Source: Tritrichomonas musculus
Lineage: Eukaryota > Parabasalia > Tritrichomonadida > Tritrichomonadidae
Length of the DNA: 64,000 nucleotides
Reading direction: 5' to 3'
Assembly (NCBI GenBank): GCA_039105265.1
Contig: JAPFFF010000009.1
Coordinates: 5,394,001 to 5,458,000 of the forward strand
Below are positions 18,987 to 29,661 of the stretch, piece by piece. The notes below the pieces were generated by a model, which saw only the letters and a program-made list of their open reading frames with translations, was not told the DNA's origin and made no database searches. The translations under genes and the position numbers were made by a program. The number at the start of each line of letters is the position of its first letter. Within the stretch, counting starts at the first letter, position 1.

Positions 18987-21900
18987 ATGGGTGGAAGTCT
19001 CTCTGCCAAATACGAAAGCATAAATCATGACTTTGACATTGGTGTCTGGAAAGTACATGATGCTATTTCGAAGTCATCTGGAAAGCATGTTTCATTATGG
19101 ATGATCGATTACCAACTAATGAAGCAGAGGGATAGAAATAAAAAAGTTAGGCGAAGATATCTACAACATTGTCAAAACGCAATACAAATACAGCAAAAAA
19201 TTTCACATCGAAACGTCTTAAAAATTCTTGAATACGATTCCGCTGGCAAAAAATTTGGGTTTGCTTCAGAAAAAATTGTCTGTGCTCTCTCAAATGAAAC
19301 GAAATACAGCCGTGACGAAGCAATGTACATTACGCAGCAATTAGCTATTACTCTTGACTATCTTCATGAAAATCACAAAATTGTATTTCAAGGACTTTGC
19401 CCTGATAATGTTTTTTTAAGTCCAAGTTTCACAATAAAACTTGGTCTATTTTTGCATGCAACTCCCTATCAAACTGATATTGCTCCAATTCAGCATCCTT
19501 TTATGCCTTGGCAGCCTAATTCAATTTATTTTATTCCTGCAAACTATTGTGCTCCTGAGATAGTAACTGGCTCGCAGCCAATAACTGTCAGTGTTGATGT
19601 TTATATGTTTGCTTTGCTTGTTATATATGTATTTACAGGACGTCCACCCAGTGAAGCAACTGGTGCAAGTGACCTTGATGTTAGTTTGCCGCTAGCTGCT
19701 TGTCAGGATTTACCTGAAGAATATTCTTTATTATTGAAATCTTGTTTAAATATAGTTCCAGCATCAAGGCCAAGTTTCCAAACAATTGTCAACGATGAAG
19801 CTTTTTCATCTTTAGTTTGTAGTATTTTCAAATATCTTGAAATTATAGCCACAAAGGATCCAAAAGATTTATTTAACTTTTTTTCGGGATTAAAAAAGTA
19901 TCTCAATGTTTTTTCATTTCGAATAATACGACAGAAATTTATGCCGGTATTTATATATTTCATTAAAAAAGATGTTCGATATGGAATAGCTTTACTTCCA
20001 ATGATACTCAAAATTCATACTAAATTTAATGATCAGCAATTTTTAGAAGATGTTGTCATACCTTTACGTCCGATTTTCAATGTTACTGAACCAACGGTAA
20101 TTCCTGGCATATTTGTTGACCACCTTGCTATATTCATTAACCGAATTCCTCCTCAAAAATATGAAGAATTTGTTTATCCTATTATTATTAATGCTCTTAA
20201 AGTCAATTCAAGGTCAGTAGTTGAAAAAGTTTTAAAAGTTTTACCATATGTTGTATCAATTATGTCAACTGAAGTACTGAAAACTGAATTAATGCCAATA
20301 ATGAAAAAGGTAATTGAAAACCTTCAAAGTCCAGAAACAGCTCAATCTTTCTTAGAGATCATAATTTTAACAATGAAAAAAACTGGACCAGTATTTATAG
20401 CTGAAGAAGCAATTCCTTCTATCAGATCTCTTTGGTTTCGTACTAATTTCGTTCAAATTACCGAAAAGATTACAGATTTATTAATTTTAATGACTGTTCC
20501 TGTTGAAATATTGGCATCAACTTCAATCCCGACTGCATCCTCTATACTTGCAAATCCAAAAGTACCTTTATACACCCAAGCCCGACTTATTGAATTTGTG
20601 AGAAAATCGTTGTTTAGACTTCAAAATGAGCGGCAAATATCAGCAGAAGATATAGAAACAGCATCATCGCTTAAAGTAAAAGAATACAACTTTCCAACTG
20701 GGCATCTCAAATTCAAAGATAGTGATGATGAAGGAGAAGGAGAAGAAGAGGAAGAAGAATATAAAGAAAATGATAATTACAGTTATGAAGAAGATGAAGC
20801 AGATGGTAAATCACATGATCAAAGCGATGAAGTAAGTGATAGTTCAAAAAGTTCAAAAAGCCGTTCAAAATCATTTGATCCAAAACAACAACAGCAACTT
20901 ATCAATGAGGAAATTCAGCCAAATCTCCGTGGAAGACGGAAAACCACTCCAGTCGGAGCTCTTGTACAAACAGTTCCTGTTAATAATAATAGTTCACCTA
21001 ACAGTAATAATAATAGCAATAGTAATAATAGTAACAGTGGCAGCCAATTTCCAAGTGCAACATTTTCAAATAATACAAATAGTTACAATGAAAAAAATCA
21101 ATTGAAGAATCAACAACTTCCTACTTATCAAAATGGTATCCCGAATAAGCAATTTGATATGAGAAGATTCTCTCTCACTGAAAAAAAGCTTCAAAATCAG
21201 TTATATATTCCCCCAAATGCTCAGAAAGGCGCAAATTGTAGTTCTGGGAATGAGCTCGAAGAATTACAACTTTCTTCTATATCAAATCCTCCACCAACAA
21301 ATAATATTAGTAACCGTCCTCGAAACAAAACATTTTCCCAAACTCAGCCGATTAGAACTAGTCAACCATTCCTACCTGAAATTAATCTAGGTTCAATTCA
21401 AAGGCAAAATCAAGCAAATCCTTCATCACTTATGAATCAGAGTAGAAGCCAAAGTCAATTTGACATATTTCCTAACCATGATGAACAAAAACAGCAGAAT
21501 CTGCCAAACCAGCCTAAATTTAATTTTTCTGATGCAAGTCCAAGTAATTCGCCCCGAGCTGCAAATAGCAGTGGCCATAATCCATTTGTTCAACTTAATT
21601 TTTGTCAAATAACTGATACAAACACAAATCAGCACGCTTCAACGGCTCGTTCATCAGAAAAAAATCCCTTCAGCAGAGCCGATAGTAGATCTAATCAATC
21701 AAATGAATCTAGTTCTTCAACAGCAATTGGTTTATCTCCAAACGACCAGACATCACCGAGAAGATCAGTCATATTTGATCAGCAGCATAGTGTTTCTGAC
21801 CCGTTTGCTCAACAACAGCCTCCTCCTTCTAAGCATCCTAATCAAACTCAGCCGAAACAGCAGCAGCAGCCATCACAGCCTCAGCAAGGTGGAATCAATC

Positions 21901-22139
21901 TTGATATGGAAGACCCTTTTGCAGCAGCGCTTGCACAAAGGCAGAATAATCCTACTTCCGATCAGTTTCAGATATTTAATCAGCAGAAAGCTCAAGAAAA
22001 TCCTTTCAATACTGTTGGATCGAAATCAAATCCATTCAATTCCAGTGCTAATGTTAACCAAGCTCAGTTAAAATCGCCTTTCGGTGGTGCAAATAATGTT
22101 AGAAACAAAGATGGGTTTGAATTTGAGTTTGATCAGTAG
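18987..22139 (+). CDS. SCYL2/CVAK104-like pseudokinase with HEAT repeats and NPF-rich tail
   Basis: A protein of 1,050 residues. Residues 15-290 have a protein-kinase fold but lack the catalytic set: LWM (37-39) replaces the VAIK lysine, FQGLCPDN (134-141) replaces HRDLKPEN, and KLGLF (151-155) replaces DFG. Residues about 290-560 are HEAT/ARM-like helices. A long acidic then Gln/Asn/Ser-rich tail follows, carrying NPF motifs (HNPF, KNPF, ENPF, SNPF) and DPF motifs, which bind EH-domain and adaptor proteins. The N-terminus MGGSLSAK fits N-myristoylation (Gly2, Ser6 context). SCY1-like 2 proteins bind clathrin and adaptors in endosome-Golgi traffic; the domain order supports the same role here. 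Subfamily choice rests on the tail motifs and is less certain than the pseudokinase call. Confidence 0.82.
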   Translation: MGGSLSAKYESINHDFDIGVWKVHDAISKSSGKHVSLWMIDYQLMKQRDRNKKVRRRYLQHCQNAIQIQQKISHRNVLKILEYDSAGKKFGFASEKIVCALSNETKYSRDEAMYITQQLAITLDYLHENHKIVFQGLCPDNVFLSPSFTIKLGLFLHATPYQTDIAPIQHPFMPWQPNSIYFIPANYCAPEIVTGSQPITVSVDVYMFALLVIYVFTGRPPSEATGASDLDVSLPLAACQDLPEEYSLLLKSCLNIVPASRPSFQTIVNDEAFSSLVCSIFKYLEIIATKDPKDLFNFFSGLKKYLNVFSFRIIRQKFMPVFIYFIKKDVRYGIALLPMILKIHTKFNDQQFLEDVVIPLRPIFNVTEPTVIPGIFVDHLAIFINRIPPQKYEEFVYPIIINALKVNSRSVVEKVLKVLPYVVSIMSTEVLKTELMPIMKKVIENLQSPETAQSFLEIIILTMKKTGPVFIAEEAIPSIRSLWFRTNFVQITEKITDLLILMTVPVEILASTSIPTASSILANPKVPLYTQARLIEFVRKSLFRLQNERQISAEDIETASSLKVKEYNFPTGHLKFKDSDDEGEGEEEEEEYKENDNYSYEEDEADGKSHDQSDEVSDSSKSSKSRSKSFDPKQQQQLINEEIQPNLRGRRKTTPVGALVQTVPVNNNSSPNSNNNSNSNNSNSGSQFPSATFSNNTNSYNEKNQLKNQQLPTYQNGIPNKQFDMRRFSLTEKKLQNQLYIPPNAQKGANCSSGNELEELQLSSISNPPPTNNISNRPRNKTFSQTQPIRTSQPFLPEINLGSIQRQNQANPSSLMNQSRSQSQFDIFPNHDEQKQQNLPNQPKFNFSDASPSNSPRAANSSGHNPFVQLNFCQITDTNTNQHASTARSSEKNPFSRADSRSNQSNESSSSTAIGLSPNDQTSPRRSVIFDQQHSVSDPFAQQQPPPSKHPNQTQPKQQQQPSQPQQGGINLDMEDPFAAALAQRQNNPTSDQFQIFNQQKAQENPFNTVGSKSNPFNSSANVNQAQLKSPFGGANNVRNKDGFEFEFDQ

Positions 22140-22381
22140 ATTTATATATTATATTATTTTATTTGATCTTTTTATTATTATTATTATTAGAATAAATATA
22201 ACATTCGAATTATACTATGTACTCTGAACGTTATTTATTTTATGAAATTTATATTTAAATCTAAGATTGCACAAAAAAAAAGTCAAATTTTAATTTATAA
22301 GAATATTTAATAACAAAAATATAAGCAAGATAAAATTCAAACATAAAGCAATAGTAATTACATACAAAAGAAAAAATGAAA

Positions 22382-23746
22382 TTAGCATAAATTGGTAATT
22401 GGATGCTCCTTAGAAACCTTTTTCTTATTTCCATTATGGCTATAATTTTCGTTTTCATTATCATTTGATGTTTTTAAAGCTTCTTTTTTAACAAAAGAAA
22501 TAAAATCAAAAGCTTCTTCAAGAGTCATTGGTCCAGGTATTGGTAAACCAGATTTTTTCGATTTTTTTGATTTTTTGTGTGAAATTTTCTTTTTTTCTTT
22601 TTCACTTTCATCGTTTAATTCATCGTCAATGATGTCTGTAAATGATTCTGGTAATTCACTAATGGTAGAAAAAATCTCTTCTCGTTCACCAGCGGGAGTT
22701 AATTGTGCTGTAGCTGTAATGACAGCTGTATTTGCATGAACTGTGTGTAATGGTGAAGGTTCGTCTCGAGGTTCTTGGATACTGTCGAATATCGCGCTGA
22801 TATCTTCATAATTATCTTCAATTTCATCATAAGCAGAATGATCACTTTCTTCATCAATGTCATCATTGGAATTATTTTCATCAGTAATTTCTTCATCTAT
22901 GTTTTCATTTGTGGTCTCAATTGGAGTAATATCTTGATTTAATGGCCTTTCTTGACTATCATTATCAGCAAAATGATGAAGAGCAGTCCACATACGAAAA
23001 CGTTCGAAAAGAGTGTTACTTCTGTTAGCAAGTTCTTGATTTGAAGATTGTATTTGTTCATTTTCTTCATCGCTTGAGCTTGTCATAGCATCGTATAATT
23101 CGTTACTGTCGTCTGTGTAATTGAGATCAGATTCATTTCCATCTCTATTTGAAGAATGTGAAGTGGAATTTCGAGATGATATAGCTGATGATGATGATGA
23201 TGATGATGAAAATACTCCACTTAAACTTTCATTATCTTCAATATCTATTATTTCTTGTTGAGGGCCTCGTCTAGATATGGTGTCAATTATGCTTTGAATA
23301 TTATATTGATTGTCTTCTCTGGAAATTTCATTAGATGTCGTTGTAGAATTTTCGTTATATTCTGTTACAGCCTCACTATCAAGTTGTGCGAGTTCTTGAT
23401 CTAATGCTTCATCTGAAATATAATCGAAATTTGATTGATGATTTTGATTATTTTTCTTTTTTCGATGTCTATTCAATGTAAATTTGTGATGAGAAAAATG
23501 ATGTTTTTTTCGTAACGACGAAACAATATCGCAGTTTGACATAACACTTTCAAGTGATGAATTTGGTCTAAGCATAGAATATAATGAGTTAAAAGATTCA
23601 ATTTCTTTTTTCGATGCGTATAAAAGATCATTAATACTAGGCATTGTTAGATGATCAGAGGAACCGCATGCATATTTTTGGCTTTCGCCAAATTTATTAA
23701 GATTTAGCATGCAATGGAAATTCTTGAGTGAAGAATCCCCAATCAT
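22382..23746 (-). CDS. Hypothetical acidic low-complexity protein
   Basis: A protein of 454 residues, not recognised. Residues 1-80 are ordinary sequence with a SINDLLYASKKEIESFNSLYSML helix. A His/Lys/Arg-rich patch follows (about 82-102), then a long acidic Ser/Asn/Asp/Glu-rich region with a run of Ser, and a Lys-rich stretch (about 392-405) before the conserved-looking GPMTLEEAFDFISFVKKEA near the C-terminus. There is no signal peptide or membrane segment. It is probably largely disordered and perhaps nuclear, from the basic patches. It converges with the pseudokinase gene with 242 bp between the stops. Confidence 0.7.
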   Translation of the reverse strand: MIGDSSLKNFHCMLNLNKFGESQKYACGSSDHLTMPSINDLLYASKKEIESFNSLYSMLRPNSSLESVMSNCDIVSSLRKKHHFSHHKFTLNRHRKKKNNQNHQSNFDYISDEALDQELAQLDSEAVTEYNENSTTTSNEISREDNQYNIQSIIDTISRRGPQQEIIDIEDNESLSGVFSSSSSSSSAISSRNSTSHSSNRDGNESDLNYTDDSNELYDAMTSSSDEENEQIQSSNQELANRSNTLFERFRMWTALHHFADNDSQERPLNQDITPIETTNENIDEEITDENNSNDDIDEESDHSAYDEIEDNYEDISAIFDSIQEPRDEPSPLHTVHANTAVITATAQLTPAGEREEIFSTISELPESFTDIIDDELNDESEKEKKKISHKKSKKSKKSGLPIPGPMTLEEAFDFISFVKKEALKTSNDNENENYSHNGNKKKVSKEHPITNLC

Positions 23747-23931
23747 AGAATTTAATTTGTTCGTTTTATATCAATTGAAAAAGTTAGACAATTAACTTTC
23801 AAAATTTTTGACCTTTTTGCTTACCAATCTTCTTATCTAATTTTTACTTTAGATTTAAAATAGAATGTATAAATATACTATAAATTATTTTAACAAACAA
23901 TTTTGAGTTCAATTCAAAAATAAATAAAAAA

Positions 23932-26900
23932 TCATGCTTTCCTTGGAGATGGTTTTGAGAGTGGCATCATAGACCTTCGAGATCTATCTTCTTTGATTAT
24001 TTGTTGTGATTTCTGATAATTTTGAAAAGAAAGAGCCACTGTTGATGTATCAGTTGGTACCTCAGCGATCTTAATAACAGCTTGATGTTGAGAATCGACC
24101 ATTGCTGCGAGATTTTCGATATTTTTCTCTCTTTCATCAAAAATATCTTTCACTAACCCAACTAATTTTTGCAGTTTTTCAAGCTGATTTTCAAGTTGAT
24201 CATTTGATTGAATATTAAATGATGGCTTTCCAATTGGCAAGCTCATTAATATTTGAGTTACTCTTTGAAGAAGATTTTGGTGCTTTTGTAATAAAGTTTC
24301 CTCACAAGATTGAATATTTGCCACTGATTTTGAAACTAATCTTAATTTTTGTTTGAATGAGAATGGAATTTCTTCGATTGAAAGTGATTTCAAAACAGGA
24401 TTTAATTTCTTTACAACAGCATCTAATTTTGATGAGTTTGTGCCTGTTGTATTGAAAATTGAAGGAATCTGATTCAAACTTGAAATTAATCTGTCAGTTT
24501 TTCTTTGATTTTCATTTAAAAGTGAATTACTTTTATGATAACTTGAGTTCAAATCGCTCAATTTTGAGTTCAATCTTTCTAGTTCTTTATTCTTTAATTG
24601 AAGTTCATTTTGACATTCTTCAAGTTCAGACTTTGTTGAGATTAAAGGTGTCAATTCATCGATTTTTTGATTGTCCATTTGAATCTGCTTTTGAAGTCTT
24701 TTTATCAGTTCTTTTTTGTCATTTAAATCACGGGATATCTTTTCAATTTCATCATTAAATTTCTCTTCTTTTTCAGCCAAATCATTTCTTAATCTTTCAA
24801 TTTGATCATCTTTTTGAATGATGTTTGATTGATTCTTAGAAGATTCGAATTCATGAAGTTTTTTCAATGATGAATATTTTTGTTGTAAATCATTGAATTT
24901 TTCTTGAGGAACTTTTGATTTGTTTTCAATGAGCAATTGATGAATTTGATCTTGCAATGACATGTTCTCACTTTCAAGATTTTTAATTTGTTTCTTTGCT
25001 AATCCAATTTGGCGGTTTTTGTCGTCATTTTCATCTTCATGCTTATTCATTTCGTCATTGAATTTTTGAGACAAAACCGCTAATTTTGAATTGCTTTGAT
25101 TGAATTTATTTTGAAGGTCATCGTTGGCTTGTTTCAAGCTTTGATTTTCTTCTTTCAATTGAAAGTTCTCTTTCTCTTTCGCTTGTAAATCATCCTTCGT
25201 AACTCCGTAATTTGTCATCAATTGTGTCAATTCGGCTTTCATTTGAGAGAGTTCGTTTGATTTTTGTTTCTCATTGGCTTGTTCTTTATCTTTGAGCTGT
25301 TCGATTAAATTTTTTGATTCAGAAAGTTGTTGCTTTAAAGAATCAATTGTCTTTTGTTGAATTAGATTTGTTTTATTATTCAAATCTTCATTGCTTTGAA
25401 TTTGTGATAATATGTCTTGATTTTTCTTCTGTAAATTCGCGATTTCTTGATTCAATGACATCTTCTCAGCATTCAAATTTTCGATCATTTTGGCATTTTC
25501 GTCATTAATTGAATTTAATTCATCTAGCTTGTTTGCCACTTCTTTGCTTTTATCAACAATTGATTGATAAACGTCGCTTGATACTGACGATTGTTCTAGA
25601 TTTGCAATTCGTTTCTTGAGATTATCGTTCTCAATCAATGTTTCGGTAACTTGATTCTGAAGATCTAAATTTTGTTGTCTTACTTTCGATTCATTATCAT
25701 CACGAGTATTTAGTTTTGCTTTAGCTTCATCCAATTGAGCGTTGGTCATGCTTAATTCTTGAATTTTTTCAAGTAATTTAGAATCAAGATCTTCTTTCTC
25801 TTGGTTGTCTTGTTGAACTTCTTCTTGTAATTCTTTGATTTGGTCTTTAAGTTGACTAATTGTCATTTTATATTTCAATTTTTCAGCTTCGTTTCCTTCG
25901 ATTTGTTCCATAAGTTCTTCATTAACTTTTTGAAGTTCTTGATATTTCTGTGTAACTGTTTTGAAAAGGTGTTCGTTTGTGTTGACGGTTTCTTTTAATC
26001 TTAATTCACGTATATTTGCCTCTTTTTCGCGTGCTACGTAATTATCAATAAGATTTTTAAGTTCATCAATATCAATTAATGCTTGTTGGTGTTCATTTTG
26101 TAGATTCGTAATGAAATCAGTAAGTTTTGAAAGCTTTTTTTGAAGTTTCTTCTCTCGTTTGAGTGATTCTTCAAGACTGATTTGGATATCTGAAATTTCT
26201 TTTTTCGAATTTGCTGCTGATTTCATGCTTTCTCTTTGTAAATCTTCAATCTGTGATTGAAGCGCATCAATATTATTTTTATCGTTTTGTTTTTGCTTTA
26301 CAAAAGTTTCGTTCAATTTTTGAAGTTGGTTTTTTAATGTTTCATTTTGTGATTCGATTTCAATAAATTCTTTTTCTTTTTGTTTGATTTTATAATCATT
26401 TTCCTTTTTGGCATCATAATATGAGCTATTTTGCTGATTTAATTCTGTTATTTTTAATGATAATTGTTGTATTTTTTGTTGCAATGCATTTTTTTCTTCT
26501 TCACTCATTCGGAGTTTCTCTTGATATTTTGTTTCTGTCGCATTTTGTTGTTCTTCCATTCTGGCAATTGTTGTAGTAACTTCTTCTCTGAAAATTGTAA
26601 ATTGCTCTATTTGAGCATTTAATTGATTTCGTTCAATTGTCAATTTATTAATAATTTCTTTTAATTGCAAAACTTTCCTTTCATATTTTGAACATTGAAA
26701 TCGGTATTCATCAACTTTATCCCTTTTTTGTTTAACTTCGCTTGATAAAGTTTCTATTCGATTCATCAGTTCATTGTTTTCTTCTTCAGTTGCTGTTTTA
26801 GTTTGAATTAAATCATTTTTTGCCCTCTTTTGTTGAGATAATTGAGAAACAACTTTTTTAAGAGTAATACTATTTTTTTCATTTTCGGCTATTGCACGAT

Positions 26901-28728
26901 CATATTCTGCTTTAATGCGAAGAAAATCAGACTTCTGGACAGAATCTGTTAACTTTTCTTTTGTTGCTGTAAGTTCATGATTTGTGGACTCTAAATTGGA
27001 TTTCAAAGATAAAATTTGTTCATTATTTGTCTTTTGTTCTTCATTTAATTTATTTATTGTTTGTTTCAAATTTTTATTTTTATTTTTTGCAGATCCAAGT
27101 TTTTCTTTAATATTGTTGTATTGAATTTGTATTTGTTTAAATGTTTGAGTGCAAAGAAGATATGTTTGTTCTTCAAAAGAGCATGATCTGGAAATGTCAT
27201 TATTTTGGTCAAATTGATAAAAATCTCTTTGTTTTTCAACTTCTTTCATTAGAGGTTGGAAAAGGCTTTGAGATTCTGGCATATGGTTTCTTTCTTCATT
27301 TGTAAAATGATCTACTTGAGATGTCAATTGTGCTGTAGTTGATTTAAGTTCAGCTATTATATTATTTTGTTGGGATATTTGCTCTTTAAGGATTTTAATG
27401 GTGTTCTCTTTTTCATCTAAATCATTATTGTATTTTTTAGTTAATTTTGAATTTTGCTCTTGTGTTTGTAATAAAGAATCCTTAACTTGGCTATAATCTT
27501 TGATCAAATCATTAATTTTGTTTTGATATTCTTGCTGAATTGTATCATTATTTAAATTCTGATTTTTTGATTGTTGACTCTGATGATAAGATTGTTCTTG
27601 CTTCAAAGATCCAATTTGGTCATATAATTTAACGTTTGTGGATTGAAGAAGTTGATTGTCTTTAGTAAGCTTGTCTAATTTTTCTTTATACTGAATTGTT
27701 TTGCTTTTTATTTGCTCATATTCTGTAAGCAATGACTCGTTTTCTGTAATTTGATATGAAAGCATTTTATTCTCTTTTGTTTTAGTAGCTAATTGATCTT
27801 GAAGGTGATAAACTTTATTTTGTAAATCTTTTACAACAACTCCTAATGGATTATTCGAATCTAAATTTTCGTGATTGGAGTCAGAGTTATTATCTGATTT
27901 TGAATTTTTATATCCTTTATTCAATGAATTTTCTTTGATTTTTTGTTGAAGTTGATCAATTATTTGATCTTGATTCTTAATGTATTCGATTAATTTAACT
28001 TTTTCACTTTTAAGCTTATTAATTTCATCGACAATACCTTCAGGATTTTGTATATTATTTTGCATAATTAAATTCACGATTTTTTTATATTTTTTGTTCT
28101 CTTTGGCTAAAGAGATGTTCATATCAGAAAGTTCATCAATTTCTGCTTTCCCATATCGACGATGAGCTTCTCTTCTCATTCTCGGTTCTATTTGAGTTCT
28201 GTTAATAATAGTTAACTGCGGTAATAAATAAATACAAAAAATAATTGAATCTGGCTCACACGAAACTGGTGTTGCCTCAAAATCAAAGCATGTTAAATTG
28301 TAATTTTGACGTAATGATAAAAAAATATTTCTATCTGATATTGGGTTATTAGATAATTGCAAACTTTTAAGATTACTTAGCGATGATATTGATTTTGGAA
28401 TTTGAATAATATCATTATGGCCAATATGTAAAATTTCAAGTTTAGTAAGCTTCATTAAAGGTAAAATTGAAACAATATTATTCCAAGATAAATTCAATTT
28501 CGTTAAATTAATCAAAACTGAAATATTTGATATATCTTTGATTGAATGGCCTATAAGTGATAATTCTGTAATCATGCGAAATCGGATTAATTGATCAATT
28601 CGTATTATTCTTCCATTTGATGGTGAATAATCTAAAATAACAGCGCTACTTTTATTTTTATATCTTTTTATAACTTTTTCAGCTAGATTGTCATCAAAAA
28701 TTAAATTGGAAGAGTTTTCTTCATCCAT
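23932..28728 (-). CDS. LRR plus giant coiled-coil protein
   Basis: A protein of 1,598 residues. Residues about 30-185 hold SDS22-like leucine-rich repeats (NLTKLNLSWNNI, KLEILHIGHNDI, NLKSLQLSNNPI) with an LRR-cap-like end (LPQLTIINRTQI). Almost everything from about 215 to 1,550 is heptad-rich coiled coil dominated by Gln, Asn, Lys and Glu. The tail is basic (RRSMMPLSKPSPRKA). The shape resembles centrosomal/basal-body LRR-coiled-coil proteins (CEP97, LRRCC1 types) and a structural scaffold is likely, but coiled-coil similarity is not proof of orthology. The neighbours do not help with function. Confidence 0.82.
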   Translation of the reverse strand: MDEENSSNLIFDDNLAEKVIKRYKNKSSAVILDYSPSNGRIIRIDQLIRFRMITELSLIGHSIKDISNISVLINLTKLNLSWNNIVSILPLMKLTKLEILHIGHNDIIQIPKSISSLSNLKSLQLSNNPISDRNIFLSLRQNYNLTCFDFEATPVSCEPDSIIFCIYLLPQLTIINRTQIEPRMRREAHRRYGKAEIDELSDMNISLAKENKKYKKIVNLIMQNNIQNPEGIVDEINKLKSEKVKLIEYIKNQDQIIDQLQQKIKENSLNKGYKNSKSDNNSDSNHENLDSNNPLGVVVKDLQNKVYHLQDQLATKTKENKMLSYQITENESLLTEYEQIKSKTIQYKEKLDKLTKDNQLLQSTNVKLYDQIGSLKQEQSYHQSQQSKNQNLNNDTIQQEYQNKINDLIKDYSQVKDSLLQTQEQNSKLTKKYNNDLDEKENTIKILKEQISQQNNIIAELKSTTAQLTSQVDHFTNEERNHMPESQSLFQPLMKEVEKQRDFYQFDQNNDISRSCSFEEQTYLLCTQTFKQIQIQYNNIKEKLGSAKNKNKNLKQTINKLNEEQKTNNEQILSLKSNLESTNHELTATKEKLTDSVQKSDFLRIKAEYDRAIAENEKNSITLKKVVSQLSQQKRAKNDLIQTKTATEEENNELMNRIETLSSEVKQKRDKVDEYRFQCSKYERKVLQLKEIINKLTIERNQLNAQIEQFTIFREEVTTTIARMEEQQNATETKYQEKLRMSEEEKNALQQKIQQLSLKITELNQQNSSYYDAKKENDYKIKQKEKEFIEIESQNETLKNQLQKLNETFVKQKQNDKNNIDALQSQIEDLQRESMKSAANSKKEISDIQISLEESLKREKKLQKKLSKLTDFITNLQNEHQQALIDIDELKNLIDNYVAREKEANIRELRLKETVNTNEHLFKTVTQKYQELQKVNEELMEQIEGNEAEKLKYKMTISQLKDQIKELQEEVQQDNQEKEDLDSKLLEKIQELSMTNAQLDEAKAKLNTRDDNESKVRQQNLDLQNQVTETLIENDNLKKRIANLEQSSVSSDVYQSIVDKSKEVANKLDELNSINDENAKMIENLNAEKMSLNQEIANLQKKNQDILSQIQSNEDLNNKTNLIQQKTIDSLKQQLSESKNLIEQLKDKEQANEKQKSNELSQMKAELTQLMTNYGVTKDDLQAKEKENFQLKEENQSLKQANDDLQNKFNQSNSKLAVLSQKFNDEMNKHEDENDDKNRQIGLAKKQIKNLESENMSLQDQIHQLLIENKSKVPQEKFNDLQQKYSSLKKLHEFESSKNQSNIIQKDDQIERLRNDLAEKEEKFNDEIEKISRDLNDKKELIKRLQKQIQMDNQKIDELTPLISTKSELEECQNELQLKNKELERLNSKLSDLNSSYHKSNSLLNENQRKTDRLISSLNQIPSIFNTTGTNSSKLDAVVKKLNPVLKSLSIEEIPFSFKQKLRLVSKSVANIQSCEETLLQKHQNLLQRVTQILMSLPIGKPSFNIQSNDQLENQLEKLQKLVGLVKDIFDEREKNIENLAAMVDSQHQAVIKIAEVPTDTSTVALSFQNYQKSQQIIKEDRSRRSMMPLSKPSPRKA

Positions 28729-29223
28729 GAATTTCCTTATCTAAACGGACAAAGAAATATAATTAGAAATAATGCGATTTAAATTATAAATGAAATTCCC
28801 TGTATTTTATGAGTAGTTTTTATACTAAATATTATATTTTGTTAGAATAAAAAAGGTATTAAAATTTGTTTTTATTGTATTATCATCAAATGAAATATTC
28901 GAAATATAAATATATATATATATATTAAAGAATAGCTTGAGTCAGACTTGTGAATGCTAAAAAACTACGTGAATTCTAGCATTTGAAATTTATCTTAAGA
29001 TTAATATTTTTCTTATAAAAGCTAAAAAAAAACTTCAATTATGTTAGCTTAGTGAACATAATGTTCACCTAGTAATAGGAAGGTCGCACAGAAACATTGT
29101 TTTATCTTTTTTGTAAGATATAAAAATAATTATTTTTAGAAAGAGCATATACGATAATTTATTTAATTTGCTGTTTAAAGAATCAATAAAAGAAAAATTG
29201 AATATAAAAGCAAAATTTATTTT
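28729..29223. other. Intergenic region with hairpins and a TA microsatellite
   Basis: Holds an AT microsatellite at about 28909-28925 and two adjacent small hairpins: GTGAACAT-A-ATGTTCAC (29052-29068) and CCTA-GTAA-TAGG (29068-29079), with a T6 run about 30 nt downstream. No protein-coding frame. The hairpins could be a small RNA, but no class fits. Confidence 0.35.
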
Positions 29224-29646
29224 TTACCATTTGTTTGTTTCGAACTTTTCTTTGAGTTCTGCATCTCCAAGATGAATTCGCTTTGTAATATCCCAAATAT
29301 GATTGATTTGGAAATCTTTCTGGAGTTCAGTTCGGCTATTTGAATAAACAATATTGACTTGTGGAGGAAGTCCTGGTGGGCAGTATGAAATGAGAATAAG
29401 TGGATATGATTTACGGCCATCAGGATGGACGCGTTCAGGCATGTATATGATAAAACGTGGTAAATTGGTTGGTAATTCCTTAATCATATCATCTAAAGAG
29501 ATTCCGTCTTTAAATTCTTTTTCAAGATTAACTTTGAGGGTATCAACATCTGGGGAAAGTAAAATTGCATAATTTGGATTTCTTGATGTTCTAAGTCTTT
29601 GAAAAGCATCTCTTACTTCTTGGGAAAGATCAATTCCTAAAGTCAT
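29224..29646 (-). CDS. ADF-H domain protein, glia maturation factor (GMF)-like
   Basis: A protein of 140 residues, the full length of a single ADF homology domain. LPRFIIYMPERVHPDGRKSYPLILI and PPGLPPQVNIVYSNSRTEL follow the GMF pattern (PRF.Y...H.DGR.SYPL......P.G..P..N..Y..S...L) more closely than cofilin. GMF binds Arp2/3 and promotes debranching of actin networks; cofilin severs filaments. Expected to be cytosolic and to act in actin turnover. Two initiator motifs upstream support this start. Confidence is high for the domain and moderate for GMF over ADF/cofilin. Confidence 0.85.
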   Translation of the reverse strand: MTLGIDLSQEVRDAFQRLRTSRNPNYAILLSPDVDTLKVNLEKEFKDGISLDDMIKELPTNLPRFIIYMPERVHPDGRKSYPLILISYCPPGLPPQVNIVYSNSRTELQKDFQINHIWDITKRIHLGDAELKEKFETNKW

Positions 29647-29651
29647 TTTAC

Positions 29652-29661
29652 AGTGAAGTGA
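29652..29661 (-). promoter_or_regulatory. Double initiator (Inr) of the GMF-like gene
   Basis: TCACTTCACT on the minus strand contains two adjacent perfect TCACT initiators, the nearer A being 8 nt upstream of the ATG. Confidence 0.6.

Noticed and set aside
29041-29115. tRNA-like TAGCTTAGTG followed by a GTGAACATAATGTTCAC hairpin and a T6 run
   Set aside because: The 5-bp stem with 7-nt loop looks like an anticodon arm, but the loop lacks U33, there is no TTCRA T-loop and the acceptor ends do not pair.
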